In this document: positions 50,627 to 59,522 of the stretch, in pieces
Numbering within the stretch: position 1 is the first letter of the stretch
Layout of the letters: each line of letters starts with the position of its first letter
Source of the DNA: Bacillota bacterium
GTDB taxonomy: Bacteria > Bacillota > Clostridia > Acetivibrionales > DTU013
Reading direction: 5' to 3'
Assembly (NCBI GenBank): GCA_023411575.1
Contig: JAEYOP010000067.1
Coordinates: 27,470 to 91,469, forward strand
Length of the DNA stretch: 64,000 nt
Notes under the pieces: model-generated
Told to the model about the DNA's origin: nothing
Databases searched by the model: none
Seen by the model: only the letters and a program-made list of their open reading frames with translations
Made by a program: the position numbers and the translations under genes

Positions 50627-51586
50627 TCAGGTAATGCCCTGTTCTCCGGCCCTTTTGGCAATAAAGTTCGTCAGTATTACAAGAATAAACCCGATGACCG
50701 ACTGGAAAAGACCGACCGCAGTGGCAACATTGAACCGGAGCGCCTTTAAGCCGACGTCATAAACAAATATGCTGATAACATTCGCCACGTCCATGACGAG
50801 AGGATTTGCCATATTTTGCGAACGGTCGAAAGAAGAACCCATGATTCTGCCCAGATTTATAATCAGCAGGACAATGATCGTCGATTTCATGCCCGGCAGG
50901 GTAATATGCCAGATTTTTCTCAGGCGGCCCGCACCATCGACAACAGCGGCCTCGTACAGCTCCGAGTTGATGCCTGCGATCGTGGCAAGGTAAACGATCG
51001 TGCCCCAGCCGACATTCTGCCAGACGCCGACCATAACGTATGTAAACACCCAATGAACATTTTCAGTAAGAAACGGTACGGTTCCCCCGCCCAAATTCCG
51101 GATCAATATGTTGACCAGGCCGGATTGAGGAGCAAAAAGCTGGTACATGATGCTCGCAATGATAACCCACGAAAGGAAGTGAGGCAGGTAAAGCAATGTC
51201 TGGGATACCTTCTTGAACGACTTCATTCCTATTTCATTTAAAAGGATCGCCAGGAGGATGGGCGCCGGAAATCCGAAAATAAGGTCCAGCAGGCTCAGCC
51301 CCAGCGTATTTCTTAATACGAGGGGAAACTCCCTCATCGAAAATACTTCCTTAAATACATTCAATCCTACCCATGGACTTGCAGCAATGGTGGAGGAAAT
51401 ACTATATTCTTTAAATGCCAGTTGCAACCCGGACATCGGCCTGTAAAAAAAGAGATAGAGGAAAACCATGGGAACAACAAGCATAGCATATAGCATCCAG
51501 TCCCGCTTAATAAACGAGAATATGCTTTTATTACTACTATAATTCTTGATAGCACTCCTGTTTTCAGCTTTACTTAAATTATTCAC
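50627..51586 (-). CDS. Carbohydrate ABC permease, LplB-type
   Basis: A 319-residue permease with six helices after a 25-residue cytoplasmic start; the EAA loop is YEAAVVDGAGRLRKIWHITLPG. It starts at GTG 51586 after GGAG. First gene of the transporter operon, divergent from the sensor-regulator gene at 51897. Confidence 0.9.
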   Translation of the reverse strand: MNNLSKAENRSAIKNYSSNKSIFSFIKRDWMLYAMLVVPMVFLYLFFYRPMSGLQLAFKEYSISSTIAASPWVGLNVFKEVFSMREFPLVLRNTLGLSLLDLIFGFPAPILLAILLNEIGMKSFKKVSQTLLYLPHFLSWVIIASIMYQLFAPQSGLVNILIRNLGGGTVPFLTENVHWVFTYVMVGVWQNVGWGTIVYLATIAGINSELYEAAVVDGAGRLRKIWHITLPGMKSTIIVLLIINLGRIMGSSFDRSQNMANPLVMDVANVISIFVYDVGLKALRFNVATAVGLFQSVIGFILVILTNFIAKRAGEQGIT

Positions 51587-51896
51587 GCCAACATACTCCT
51601 AACTTTATCATTTTGTACGGACAGTTTTATTATAATTCACTCCTGTTTTCCAGTATACGATCACTATTTCTTGTCACCTTCAAAATTTGCACTATTGATT
51701 AAAATCAATGTCCAAAAAAGGAGTATTGATTTTTTTCCAGGGCCTGATTTTTTTGCAAACCTGTGGCGCATCCCTTGAATTTCTTGATTTTCAGGTATAT
51801 AATTAAAAATGAAGGTGGCAACAAAAAGTGATTTTTCCTCGATGAATTTAGTTGAATTTACCACGGTAATTTACTGTCACATTTTAGGAGATAGAG
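51587..51896. promoter_or_regulatory. Divergent regulatory region, transporter operon / AraC sensor
   Basis: 310 bases with no gene. On the plus strand TTGAAT-N17-TATAAT (51775-51803) is a very good promoter for the gene at 51897. At 51694-51709 ATTGATT-AA-AATCAAT is a symmetrical operator candidate, with a further ATTGATT half at 51725. A TATAAT on the minus strand near 51630 could be the -10 of the transporter promoter, but I find no convincing -35, which suits activation by the AraC protein. Confidence 0.55.
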
Positions 51897-54236
51897 ATGA
51901 AAAAGCTTCCAATGTTAACAAAATCTTTTCTTGGGGTGTCTTCTTTTTTGATCATTCCACTTATTGCTGCCGGCTTCATTTTTTACTATAACCTGGTGAA
52001 ATATTCCGAAAATGAAATCAGCAAATCCTCCATAAACAATTTGCAGACGGTCAAAAAGCTCAACGATCAGCTGGTGGAATCCATAACGAAGCAGACAATA
52101 AGGCTTTCCCTGGATATTGTCCTCCAGAAGGTGCTGGACATTCGACGCTATAATGAAATCACGGGCGATCCGGATAAAATGATAAGCTTTATGAATGTAA
52201 CCAGGCTGCTGGATGAAATGGTCAACATGAATTATCGAATCCATTCCATCTACGTTTACCTGGATAATTCGGATTATGTCATTACTTCCAAGCAAAGCGT
52301 TATTAAAAAGAGCGCCTTCGCCGACAATTCCTGGATCGATGAATACAAAGCCAAGAAAGACGGAATCGGCGCATTCTGGCTGAACAGCAGGCAAGCTGTC
52401 GATGAATCCACCGGCGGCATAAGCAATAATGTCATTACCTGCATCCTTCCGATGAAATCCTTTTTGATGATCGACTATGACGGGGCTATTGTGGTCAATA
52501 TTTATGAACATGAGCTCTATAGCTTTATGAACGAATCCAACGTGGAAACAAACGGATATGTTTTTATTATTAATAAGGACGGCACGGTGGTTTCCCATTC
52601 CGATAAAAACCTTATTAACAAGAGCATCATAGACAGGCCGTATATCCGGAGTATACTGGATTCGGCTGATCTTACCGGATATCTCATCAGCGACACGGAA
52701 GCCGGCAGCCAGATGTTCAGCTACTACAAATCGGAGTTCAACGACTGGATCTACATCGGCGTCATGCCGATGGATAACCTGTTCGGCAAGACAAACGCCC
52801 TCATCGGCCGCATCCTCCTGATTCTGCTGGGGCTGATACTGGCCGGCCTCATCATGTCCTACGCCTTTTCAAGCAGGATGTACAACCCGGTTAAAAAATT
52901 GATGCTGGATATCCAGGAACGCAAAGGGATCGATTTCAGGGCGGGCGGCGATGAGATGGCCATCCTTTCCAGGGTTTTCGACTCCCTGTCGCGGCAGGAG
53001 GACACCCTTTCCAACGAGCTTGAGAAAAACAAGCAGAAGCTGCAGGACAAATACATCACGGATCTGCTGGACGGGAATCTGGAAAAGGCGGGCCTGGGGG
53101 AAAACAGAACCGGTGTGGAATTTACAAACAAATATTTCATCAGCGTCCTGATCGCAATCGACCGATATGATACCTTTTCCGACAAATACTCCCCCGATCA
53201 GCAGTATTATATGAAAATGATGATTCTGAAAACCTGCGAGGAGATCACGGAGCCCTTCTTCCAGACCCGGGGCGTGCTGTTCGAAAAGAATAAGATCGCC
53301 CTGGTGATCAACAGCGGGGACTACCATCCCGTGGAAACGCGCAGAAACTTGCAGTCCTGCTTTGCTGCTCTTCAGAAGGCAATCGGAAAAATCATGAACA
53401 ATACGATTTCCTTCGGGATCGGCCGGTGCTACGACGATATCTATTCTCTGAGCACCTCGTTTTCCGAAGCCAGGGACGCTTTGTCCAACCGGATTATGAA
53501 GGGCAGCGGCAGCATCACCTTTTATGACGATATTTCAGAGGTGGAATACAAATATTTCTATCCTTACCACATCGAAACCCATATCCTGAATTTTCTGAAG
53601 CTGAGTTCGCGGCAGGAGCTCAGCGGCGCCATCGATGAACTGATCTACGATATCCGGAACCGTTCCGGGATTTCCCCGGACAATGTGGTCCAGATCTTTA
53701 TCCAGTTGATCGGCAATACGGTCAAGTTCCTGGTCGAGATGAACATCAACATCGGCAATATTTTCGGAACGGACTACAACATCTATCAGAAGCTGGCGAC
53801 GAAGGAAACGCTGGACGATATCCGCGTATGGCTCTCCGGCTTCTACTCCGGCATCCTCCAGTATATGTCGGACTACACGGACACCGGCAAATCCAGCGCG
53901 GCGGACAAGGTACTGGACTACCTCCACCAGAACTACAGGTCGAATATCGATACGACAGCTATTGCGGGCAATACCGGCATAAGTTATTCTTCCGTAGGAC
54001 GGATCGTCCGGAACAAGACGGGGAAAAATGTGCTGGAATACATTAACGGCCTGCGCATAGAAGAGGCCAAAAGGCTGCTGCGGCAGACCAACATGAACAT
54101 AACCGATATCGCTCTGAATGTAGGCTATAACAATGACCAGAGCTTTTCCCGCTTCTTCAAGAAATTCGAAGGGGTGACCCCGGGAGAATTCCGGAATCTC
54201 CGGACGCTGAACACGGCTGCAAAGCATTCGGATTAA
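51897..54236 (+). CDS. Membrane-bound AraC-type regulator with Cache-like sensor
   Basis: A 779-residue one-component regulator: helix at about 10-32, an extracellular sensor to about 295 (Cache-like, with YVFIINKDGTVVSHSDKNLI and WIYIGVMPMDNL), a helix near 300-322, a HAMP-like linker (SRMYNPVKKLMLDIQ), a middle domain and two C-terminal helix-turn-helix motifs (IAGNTGISYSSVGRIV; IALNVGYNNDQSFSRFFKKF). It should sense sugars outside the cell and activate the divergent Lpl-type transporter operon. AGGAGATAGAG precedes the ATG. It overlaps the convergent arginase gene by four bases. Confidence 0.92.
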   Translation: MKKLPMLTKSFLGVSSFLIIPLIAAGFIFYYNLVKYSENEISKSSINNLQTVKKLNDQLVESITKQTIRLSLDIVLQKVLDIRRYNEITGDPDKMISFMNVTRLLDEMVNMNYRIHSIYVYLDNSDYVITSKQSVIKKSAFADNSWIDEYKAKKDGIGAFWLNSRQAVDESTGGISNNVITCILPMKSFLMIDYDGAIVVNIYEHELYSFMNESNVETNGYVFIINKDGTVVSHSDKNLINKSIIDRPYIRSILDSADLTGYLISDTEAGSQMFSYYKSEFNDWIYIGVMPMDNLFGKTNALIGRILLILLGLILAGLIMSYAFSSRMYNPVKKLMLDIQERKGIDFRAGGDEMAILSRVFDSLSRQEDTLSNELEKNKQKLQDKYITDLLDGNLEKAGLGENRTGVEFTNKYFISVLIAIDRYDTFSDKYSPDQQYYMKMMILKTCEEITEPFFQTRGVLFEKNKIALVINSGDYHPVETRRNLQSCFAALQKAIGKIMNNTISFGIGRCYDDIYSLSTSFSEARDALSNRIMKGSGSITFYDDISEVEYKYFYPYHIETHILNFLKLSSRQELSGAIDELIYDIRNRSGISPDNVVQIFIQLIGNTVKFLVEMNINIGNIFGTDYNIYQKLATKETLDDIRVWLSGFYSGILQYMSDYTDTGKSSAADKVLDYLHQNYRSNIDTTAIAGNTGISYSSVGRIVRNKTGKNVLEYINGLRIEEAKRLLRQTNMNITDIALNVGYNNDQSFSRFFKKFEGVTPGEFRNLRTLNTAAKHSD

Positions 54237-55138
54237 ACGTGAATCCTTTTTCCCAGTACGGAACAAATCAGGGACACGGCCAGTTCTCCCGTCATGTTCG
54301 CATGATCCAGTATGGGATTTAGTTCCACGAACTCGATGGATCGGAGCTTTGGACGGAGGGAAAGCAGTTCGGCGGCAAGATGGGCCTCCCGGTACGTAAT
54401 GCCTCCTTTTACCGGCGTTCCGACTCCGGGTGCGTCCGTAGGGGTGACCACATCCATGTCGAAGCTGAGATGGAAGCCTTCCGTATCCGTTTCTACAATG
54501 TCCAGCGCTCTTTGCATGATGTTCCTGAGTCCGTACATATCAATATCTTCAATGGTAAAAACCGTGACGCCGCTGTTTTTCAGAAGAACGGACTCTTCCG
54601 GATCAATGGAGCGCGCGCCGATGATTACGATCTTCCGGGGATCGATATAGTTGACGTCCTTCGGCTTGAACCGGGTCACGTCAAAGACCCCGACGCCCGC
54701 GGCGGCAGCCAGCGACATGCCGTGGAAGTTCCCGGAAGGGGTGGTCTTTTCCGTATTGAAGTCGCCATGGGCATCCATCCAGATCACGCCAATGTTCTTA
54801 TAGACGCTCTGGACTCCGAGAAGGGTTCCTGTCGCAATGCTGTGGTCTCCTCCGAGCACCAGCGGCATATTGCCTGCCGTGAGGCTTTCGGCGACAATGC
54901 GGGACAGGGTTTTGCTTATCTCGGCAATTTCCTTTGTATACCTGGGCCTGGAGGCCAAAGTATCGTTGTTGCTTTCCTCCGGTACCGGCACGCTGATGTT
55001 GCCCAGGTCCCTATAGCGGATATTCAGCTTTTTGATCGCCTGCATCAGGCCGGAGTAGCGGATCGCGCTCGGGCCCATGTCAACGCCCCGCCGGTCGGCT
55101 CCCAGATCCACCGGGACTCCTATTACGTCAATATTCAT
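54233..55138 (-). CDS. rocF: Arginase
   Basis: A 301-residue ureohydrolase. Manganese motifs GGDHSIATG, DAHGDFN and SFDMDVVTP are intact, and length and start MNIDVIGVPVDLGADRRG are those of bacterial arginases. It converts arginine into ornithine and urea. ATG at 55138 has GGAGAAATACGG upstream. It has its own promoter and lies after a terminator that ends the glnK-side operon. Confidence 0.93.
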   Translation of the reverse strand: MNIDVIGVPVDLGADRRGVDMGPSAIRYSGLMQAIKKLNIRYRDLGNISVPVPEESNNDTLASRPRYTKEIAEISKTLSRIVAESLTAGNMPLVLGGDHSIATGTLLGVQSVYKNIGVIWMDAHGDFNTEKTTPSGNFHGMSLAAAAGVGVFDVTRFKPKDVNYIDPRKIVIIGARSIDPEESVLLKNSGVTVFTIEDIDMYGLRNIMQRALDIVETDTEGFHLSFDMDVVTPTDAPGVGTPVKGGITYREAHLAAELLSLRPKLRSIEFVELNPILDHANMTGELAVSLICSVLGKRIHV

Positions 55139-55172
55139 CCGTATTTCTCCAACTGTTCTGTTTCTCGTTTTA

Positions 55173-55201
55173 AGTATATCCCTATTTCCCGGTTCTGTAA
55201 A
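55173..55201 (-). promoter_or_regulatory. Promoter of arginase gene
   Basis: TTTACA (55201-55196), 17-base spacer, TATACT (55178-55173) on the minus strand, giving a leader of about 30 bases. Confidence 0.65.
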
Positions 55202-55242
55202 CCGGCTGCCACGGGAGTTTCGGAAGGAAATAAGGCGCCTGG

Positions 55243-55293
55243 GCACAGCAAAAGGGCATAATCCCAATTTGAGATATGCCCTTTTTGCTGTGC
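55243..55293 (-). terminator. Terminator after glnK
   Basis: A long hairpin in which GCACAGCAAAA-GGGCATA pairs with its inverse; runs of four or five T follow the GGGCAT/ATGCCC core on both strands, so it can act in either direction. It begins three bases past the glnK stop and separates this operon from arginase. Confidence 0.75.
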
Positions 55294-55295
55294 TA

Positions 55296-55637
55296 CTACA
55301 GCGCGCTGTTCCCTGTCTCGCCTGTCCTGATGCGGGTAGCGCTCCGCAATTCGTAGCTGAATATTTTCCCGTCTCCCATATTGCCTGTGAGAGCGGCTTT
55401 CTTTATCGCTTCGATCGTCTTCTTTTCCCATTCCTCACTGGAGACCGCAATCTTGAACAGGATCTTCGGAATGAGCTTGACGTCCACCTCGATGGAACGG
55501 ACATGCTCCGTAAACCCCTTTTGCTGGCCCCAGCCCATGACCTGGAAAACCGTGATCCCGTTGACGCCGATCTTATTCAGTTCGGCCATCACCGCCTCCA
55601 GCTTTTCCTCCCTTACAACCGCTTCAATCATTATCAT
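55296..55637 (-). CDS. P-II family nitrogen regulator, atypical T-loop
   Basis: A 113-residue P-II protein (MIMIEAVVREEKLEAV start; TGNMGDGKIF and RIRTGETG as ATP and signature sites). The T-loop has GFTEHVRSIEVDVKLIPK; the uridylylation Tyr51 is Val51 and Tyr46 is Val. So it is not controlled by GlnD-type uridylylation. It lies next to an ammonium channel gene, its usual partner, and probably gates it by binding ATP, ADP and 2-oxoglutarate. Confidence 0.92.
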   Translation of the reverse strand: MIMIEAVVREEKLEAVMAELNKIGVNGITVFQVMGWGQQKGFTEHVRSIEVDVKLIPKILFKIAVSSEEWEKKTIEAIKKAALTGNMGDGKIFSYELRSATRIRTGETGNSAL

Positions 55638-55651
55638 AACAGCACCTCCTC

Positions 55652-56902
55652 CTATCCGTCCAAACCGTTGAACGACGGGTAAGCCGATTCGTCATGGTAT
55701 GGCCGGTCCAACCCGATCGATTCGTCTTCCGGCGTAGCCCGCAGCGGCGAGAAGATTCTCGCAACTCCTGCCGCTATCAATGTGCCGGCAGCAGCCCAGG
55801 CAATGGAGATTAAAATGGCAAGCGTCTGCCGCCAGAGCTGCGCGGGATCTCCGAAGAACAACCCGTTCACCCCGCCAATGCTCGCTTCTGCGAACAGCCC
55901 CGTCATGAGGCCCCCGAATATGCCGCCGATTCCGTGACAGCCAAACGCGTCAAGGGCATCGTCGATTTTCAGAACCTTCTTAACGAGGATAATCCCAAAA
56001 TAGCAGATCGGCGAAACGATAAACCCAATGATCACCGCCGTCCAAAGCGGCATAAAGCCGCAGCCGGGCGTAATGCCCACAAGTCCCGCCAAAGCGCCTG
56101 TACAGGCGCCGACTATGGTCGGTTTCCCCGTCCTTATGACCTCGATCAGCGTCCAACTGAACATCGCGCAGCCGCCGGCGATCGCCGTAGCTAAAAATAC
56201 ATGCGATGTAAGATTGGTAGCCCCGAGCGCACTGCCTCCGTTGAAGCCGAACCAGCCGAACCACAGGATGCCAAGTCCCAGAAGGACAAAGGGGATGTTG
56301 TGCGGGCGGTACGAAAGTGCGCCATACCCTTTGCGTTTGCCGACCAGCATACAAAGCACCAACCCGCTGACGCCGGAGCTGATATGCACCACGTTCCCCC
56401 CCGCGAAATCGGCCGCCTTCAGCCAGCTTGTTTCGCTCAGGCCGAGCAGACCTCCGTCGCCCCATACCATATGCGCCAGCGGATAATACACGATAATCGA
56501 CCAAACGATCACGAACAGGTAAAACGCTTTAAACCGCATACGGCAGCTAACCGAACCGGAAATAATCATCGGCGTGATCAAGGCGTACATCATCATGAGC
56601 GCCGAGTAGCAAAGAGTGGAGATCGTGCCTGTCATATCATCCATTCCGATTCCCTTGTGAAAAATATGCTCGAAGGAACCAATGATCGGTCCGGAACCGC
56701 CACAGGTCATCGCATATCCGATTGCTACCCAAAGAAAGGTTCCCACTCCCATATTAAAGATCGAATTCGTCATAATGCTTATGACGTTTTTACGGCGGCC
56801 GAGTCCCCCGTAGAAGAACGCAAGCCCCGGTATCATTACCATAACGAGCCCTGCCGATATCAAGACCCAGGCAGTATCGCTTCCGCTAAACATATTGAAC
56901 AC
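55652..56902 (-). CDS. amtB: Ammonium transporter AmtB
   Basis: A 416-residue channel with eleven helices. Family blocks AFFYGGLGRRKNV, DFAGGNVVHISSGVSGL and FGCHGIGGIFGGLMTG contain the two pore histidines. It takes up ammonium, or recovers leaked ammonium from amino acid breakdown. It is encoded 14 bases before glnK and after the cyclodeaminase-family gene. Confidence 0.95.
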   Translation of the reverse strand: MFNMFSGSDTAWVLISAGLVMVMIPGLAFFYGGLGRRKNVISIMTNSIFNMGVGTFLWVAIGYAMTCGGSGPIIGSFEHIFHKGIGMDDMTGTISTLCYSALMMMYALITPMIISGSVSCRMRFKAFYLFVIVWSIIVYYPLAHMVWGDGGLLGLSETSWLKAADFAGGNVVHISSGVSGLVLCMLVGKRKGYGALSYRPHNIPFVLLGLGILWFGWFGFNGGSALGATNLTSHVFLATAIAGGCAMFSWTLIEVIRTGKPTIVGACTGALAGLVGITPGCGFMPLWTAVIIGFIVSPICYFGIILVKKVLKIDDALDAFGCHGIGGIFGGLMTGLFAEASIGGVNGLFFGDPAQLWRQTLAILISIAWAAAGTLIAAGVARIFSPLRATPEDESIGLDRPYHDESAYPSFNGLDG

Positions 56903-56920
56903 CTCGCAATCAAATCGCTG

Positions 56921-57997
56921 TTAAAGCGCGTAGTTCTCCCAAAGCGGCAGTCTCACGCCGAGCCCCAGCTCCTTCGCGCTTGTGAAAACGCGGAACGCTT
57001 CGGACAAATCGTGAATGCCCATGCCGATGGGGTTGAAGAAGATCTTTTGCTTGTCGCAAGTCCTGCCGGGCAGCTCTCCCGTAACCACCTTGCCAAGGTC
57101 GCCGGTGATCGCCGATTCGGGGATGATGCCGTCGCGCACCGCGCGCCAGGATACGTCGGCTCCGTGGTGCTTCACCTGCTTGTAGTCGTCGCAGTAAATC
57201 TGGTCCACGTATGGGAGCGCCTCGGTGGGCGTATCCCAAAAGCTTGTTTCAATATGCACCACCCCTTCCTTCCACCATTCATGGTTGATATAGGAAGACC
57301 GTGCCATCGTACCCGTAGCGATGATGTCGGAATTCTTTTGGACCTCCTCAACGGACGTGCCCGCGATAACCTCAACGTCGACCTTGTCCCTGACATCTTC
57401 GACAAGGGCTTTGACGTGATCGGGATTGGGGCTGTAAATCCTCGCCACTTCCAGTCCCGGTATGGCGTTCACAATCCCCAGGAGGTTGGTCTTCCCGATA
57501 ATGCTGGAGCCGAATATGCCGACCGACTTCGCGCCCGGCTTCGCCAGATATTTTGCCGCAACGCCCGAAGCCGCTCCCGTACGCATTGCGCTGACAAGGG
57601 TACCGTCCATAATGCACTCCGGCATAAGGGTTTCGGAATTCACAATGATTTCAATGGCGTTTGCCCGGGGTAGATTGTACTTGGAAGGATTCCATGGCTT
57701 GCTGGGAATATACTTGATTCCGGACGTATTAACCGGACCCAGCAGGCCGCGCTTTTCAAGCTCCTCCTTGTACTCTATGCCGCCGAGCCACGCCGGCATG
57801 GACATAATACGCCCCAGCGTCTCCTCGCTGTCCTCGCCGCCCCACCGGATGACCGGCTTCGGAGGTAAAATGAAATCGCCCTTGCCGTGAAGGAAAAAGG
57901 ATCTCTCCGTCGCTTTCAGCGTTCCCTTCATGTCCAAACCGCCCGCCTTCACACACTCGTCCTGTGAGAGATAAAGAAATTCTACCTTGTTATACAT
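56921..57997 (-). CDS. Cyclodeaminase-family protein (tyramine oxidase subunit B-like)
   Basis: A 358-residue OCD/mu-crystallin-family protein with an early block FILPPKPVIRWGGEDSE, MRTGAASGVAAKYLAKPGAKS and the nucleotide site GIFGSSIIGKTN. Some databases call this subgroup tyramine oxidase subunit B, but its reaction is not well settled. Beside FAD amino acid oxidases, such a protein could act on the imine or imino acid that they form. In Agrobacterium an ornithine cyclodeaminase sits with opine oxidases in the same way. ATG at 57997 follows GGAGGCGTGCAC. Confidence 0.8.
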   Translation of the reverse strand: MYNKVEFLYLSQDECVKAGGLDMKGTLKATERSFFLHGKGDFILPPKPVIRWGGEDSEETLGRIMSMPAWLGGIEYKEELEKRGLLGPVNTSGIKYIPSKPWNPSKYNLPRANAIEIIVNSETLMPECIMDGTLVSAMRTGAASGVAAKYLAKPGAKSVGIFGSSIIGKTNLLGIVNAIPGLEVARIYSPNPDHVKALVEDVRDKVDVEVIAGTSVEEVQKNSDIIATGTMARSSYINHEWWKEGVVHIETSFWDTPTEALPYVDQIYCDDYKQVKHHGADVSWRAVRDGIIPESAITGDLGKVVTGELPGRTCDKQKIFFNPIGMGIHDLSEAFRVFTSAKELGLGVRLPLWENYAL

Positions 57998-58038
57998 GTG
58001 CACGCCTCCTCAAAATTTATTTTTTATATTAATTGCTG

Positions 58039-59184
58039 CTACTGCTTTGCTTTGAAGCGGTCATACCTGAGACCGCTAATGTCTATCGTGTGCGATTCCC
58101 CGTCCATCACAAGCTCCTTTATCGCGATTGACACAGCGGGGGATATTCCGAAGCCGTGGCCCGTAAACGCGCACGCGATTGTCAGGCCCGGTACTTCCTC
58201 CACATTGCTGATTACGGGTACGCCGTCCACACAGGCGTCGAAATGCCCGCTCCAGTTCCGAATGATCTTAACGCCCGCAAAAGAGGGGAAGAACCCGATG
58301 ATTGCTCTTACGAGCGACGGCGCGGTGTACGCTTCCGTGGGATAGCCGTCATGATTGGATGTAAAATGCTGCAGTCCGCTCACTCCCCCTAAAAGAAACG
58401 AGCCGTGTTTCGTCCGGTGTCCGTAAAAATCCGCCTCCGCCGTACCCAGCACCTGGTCGAACATCGGGGGAAGCTGTTCTGTAACAAACACCTCCTCATC
58501 CTCCCGCTCGACGGGAATCTCTATCCCCACCGTACTTGCAATCGCCCTTGAATAGTATCCGGCGCACAGCACCACCCTGTCGGCCTCGAACACCCCATCG
58601 TCGGTATATACCTTCCGGACGGCTCCTCTTGCCTTGCCAAGGCCGGTTACAGCAATGCCGGTTATGAACGTAACGCCGTTATCCAGGGCCCGCTGATAAT
58701 ATCCGAAGGTAGTAACAAGGGGGTTCGCGTAGCCGTCTGTGGGGCACCAGCTTGCGCCGATCACCTCCTCCGACATGTAAGGACAGATTTCTCTTGCCTC
58801 CCGGCCGCTGACCATACGAACGTCCAAACCGACACTTACGTTTCTTTCGACCAATGCGGTCAGCTTTTGTACATGCGCTTCCGTGCGCCCGAGACGAAGA
58901 TTCCCTTTCTGGACGTATTCCACGTCCACGCCGAGTTCTTCGCCCAGCATCGGCCAGAGGTTCCTTACCGCGTATATCGCCAGCGGCAGTTCTCTTACGT
59001 CGCGGGCGGACTGCCTCACGCCGCCGGCGTTCCTGCCCGAAGCGCCGGCGCAGAGTTCGTCCTTCTCCAGCACAATAACGGACAGTCCTTCCTTTGAGAG
59101 CTGGTAAGCGGCCGAACACCCCATTACGCCGCCGCCGATTACGATTACGTCCGCGCTTCTTTTACCCAGGTAGCTATTCGGCAT
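58039..59184 (-). CDS. FAD-dependent amine/amino acid oxidoreductase (DAO type)
   Basis: A 381-residue DAO-family flavoprotein. The FAD site VIVIGGGVMGCSAAYQLS begins at residue 13; AGASGRNAGGVRQS is typical of SoxB, HcnC and OoxB-like subunits, and CAFTGHGFGISPAVS closes the FAD site. It oxidises a secondary or primary amine of an amino acid to an imine and hands electrons to the FAD/NAD subunit encoded upstream. The exact substrate (opine, sarcosine, D-proline or other) cannot be read. Confidence 0.88.
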   Translation of the reverse strand: MPNSYLGKRSADVIVIGGGVMGCSAAYQLSKEGLSVIVLEKDELCAGASGRNAGGVRQSARDVRELPLAIYAVRNLWPMLGEELGVDVEYVQKGNLRLGRTEAHVQKLTALVERNVSVGLDVRMVSGREAREICPYMSEEVIGASWCPTDGYANPLVTTFGYYQRALDNGVTFITGIAVTGLGKARGAVRKVYTDDGVFEADRVVLCAGYYSRAIASTVGIEIPVEREDEEVFVTEQLPPMFDQVLGTAEADFYGHRTKHGSFLLGGVSGLQHFTSNHDGYPTEAYTAPSLVRAIIGFFPSFAGVKIIRNWSGHFDACVDGVPVISNVEEVPGLTIACAFTGHGFGISPAVSIAIKELVMDGESHTIDISGLRYDRFKAKQ

Positions 59185-59521
59185 AGTCTTCCACCCCCTT
59201 CGAGTCCTCCGTGCTGAGTGCCAGCTCTTTCATAATGACGGGTCTCACCGGCGCTCTGCCCTTAACCCTGCCAACCTCGCCAACCGGTACTCCAAGCTCG
59301 GCCGCCAGGATAGAGCGTACAAGCCTTTGGCAGGTCTGCCCTTGGCAAAGTCCCATCCCCACTCTCAAATAACGCTTTATCTCTCCGAACGTCCGAAGCC
59401 CGGAGTGGATGGCCTTGCGAACATCTCCCCTCGTCACTTCCTCGCACCTGCAAACAAGCATATGATCGTCCGGATGAGAGATGAAGGGCCTCGTTGTCTT
59501 TTCCCTTACAATAACAGCCAT
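59174..59521 (-). CDS. BFD-like [2Fe-2S] protein of amine dehydrogenase complex
   Basis: A 115-residue BFD-type [2Fe-2S] protein: MLVCRCEEVTRGDV and GLCQGQTCQRLV give the CxC...CxxxxC ligand set. In opine oxidase A and HcnB this domain is often fused to the end of the FAD/NAD subunit; here it is a separate gene. ATG at 59521 overlaps the stop of the previous gene and has GGGGAAAGGAG upstream. Confidence 0.87.
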   Translation of the reverse strand: MAVIVREKTTRPFISHPDDHMLVCRCEEVTRGDVRKAIHSGLRTFGEIKRYLRVGMGLCQGQTCQRLVRSILAAELGVPVGEVGRVKGRAPVRPVIMKELALSTEDSKGVEDYAE

Positions 59522-59522
59522 A

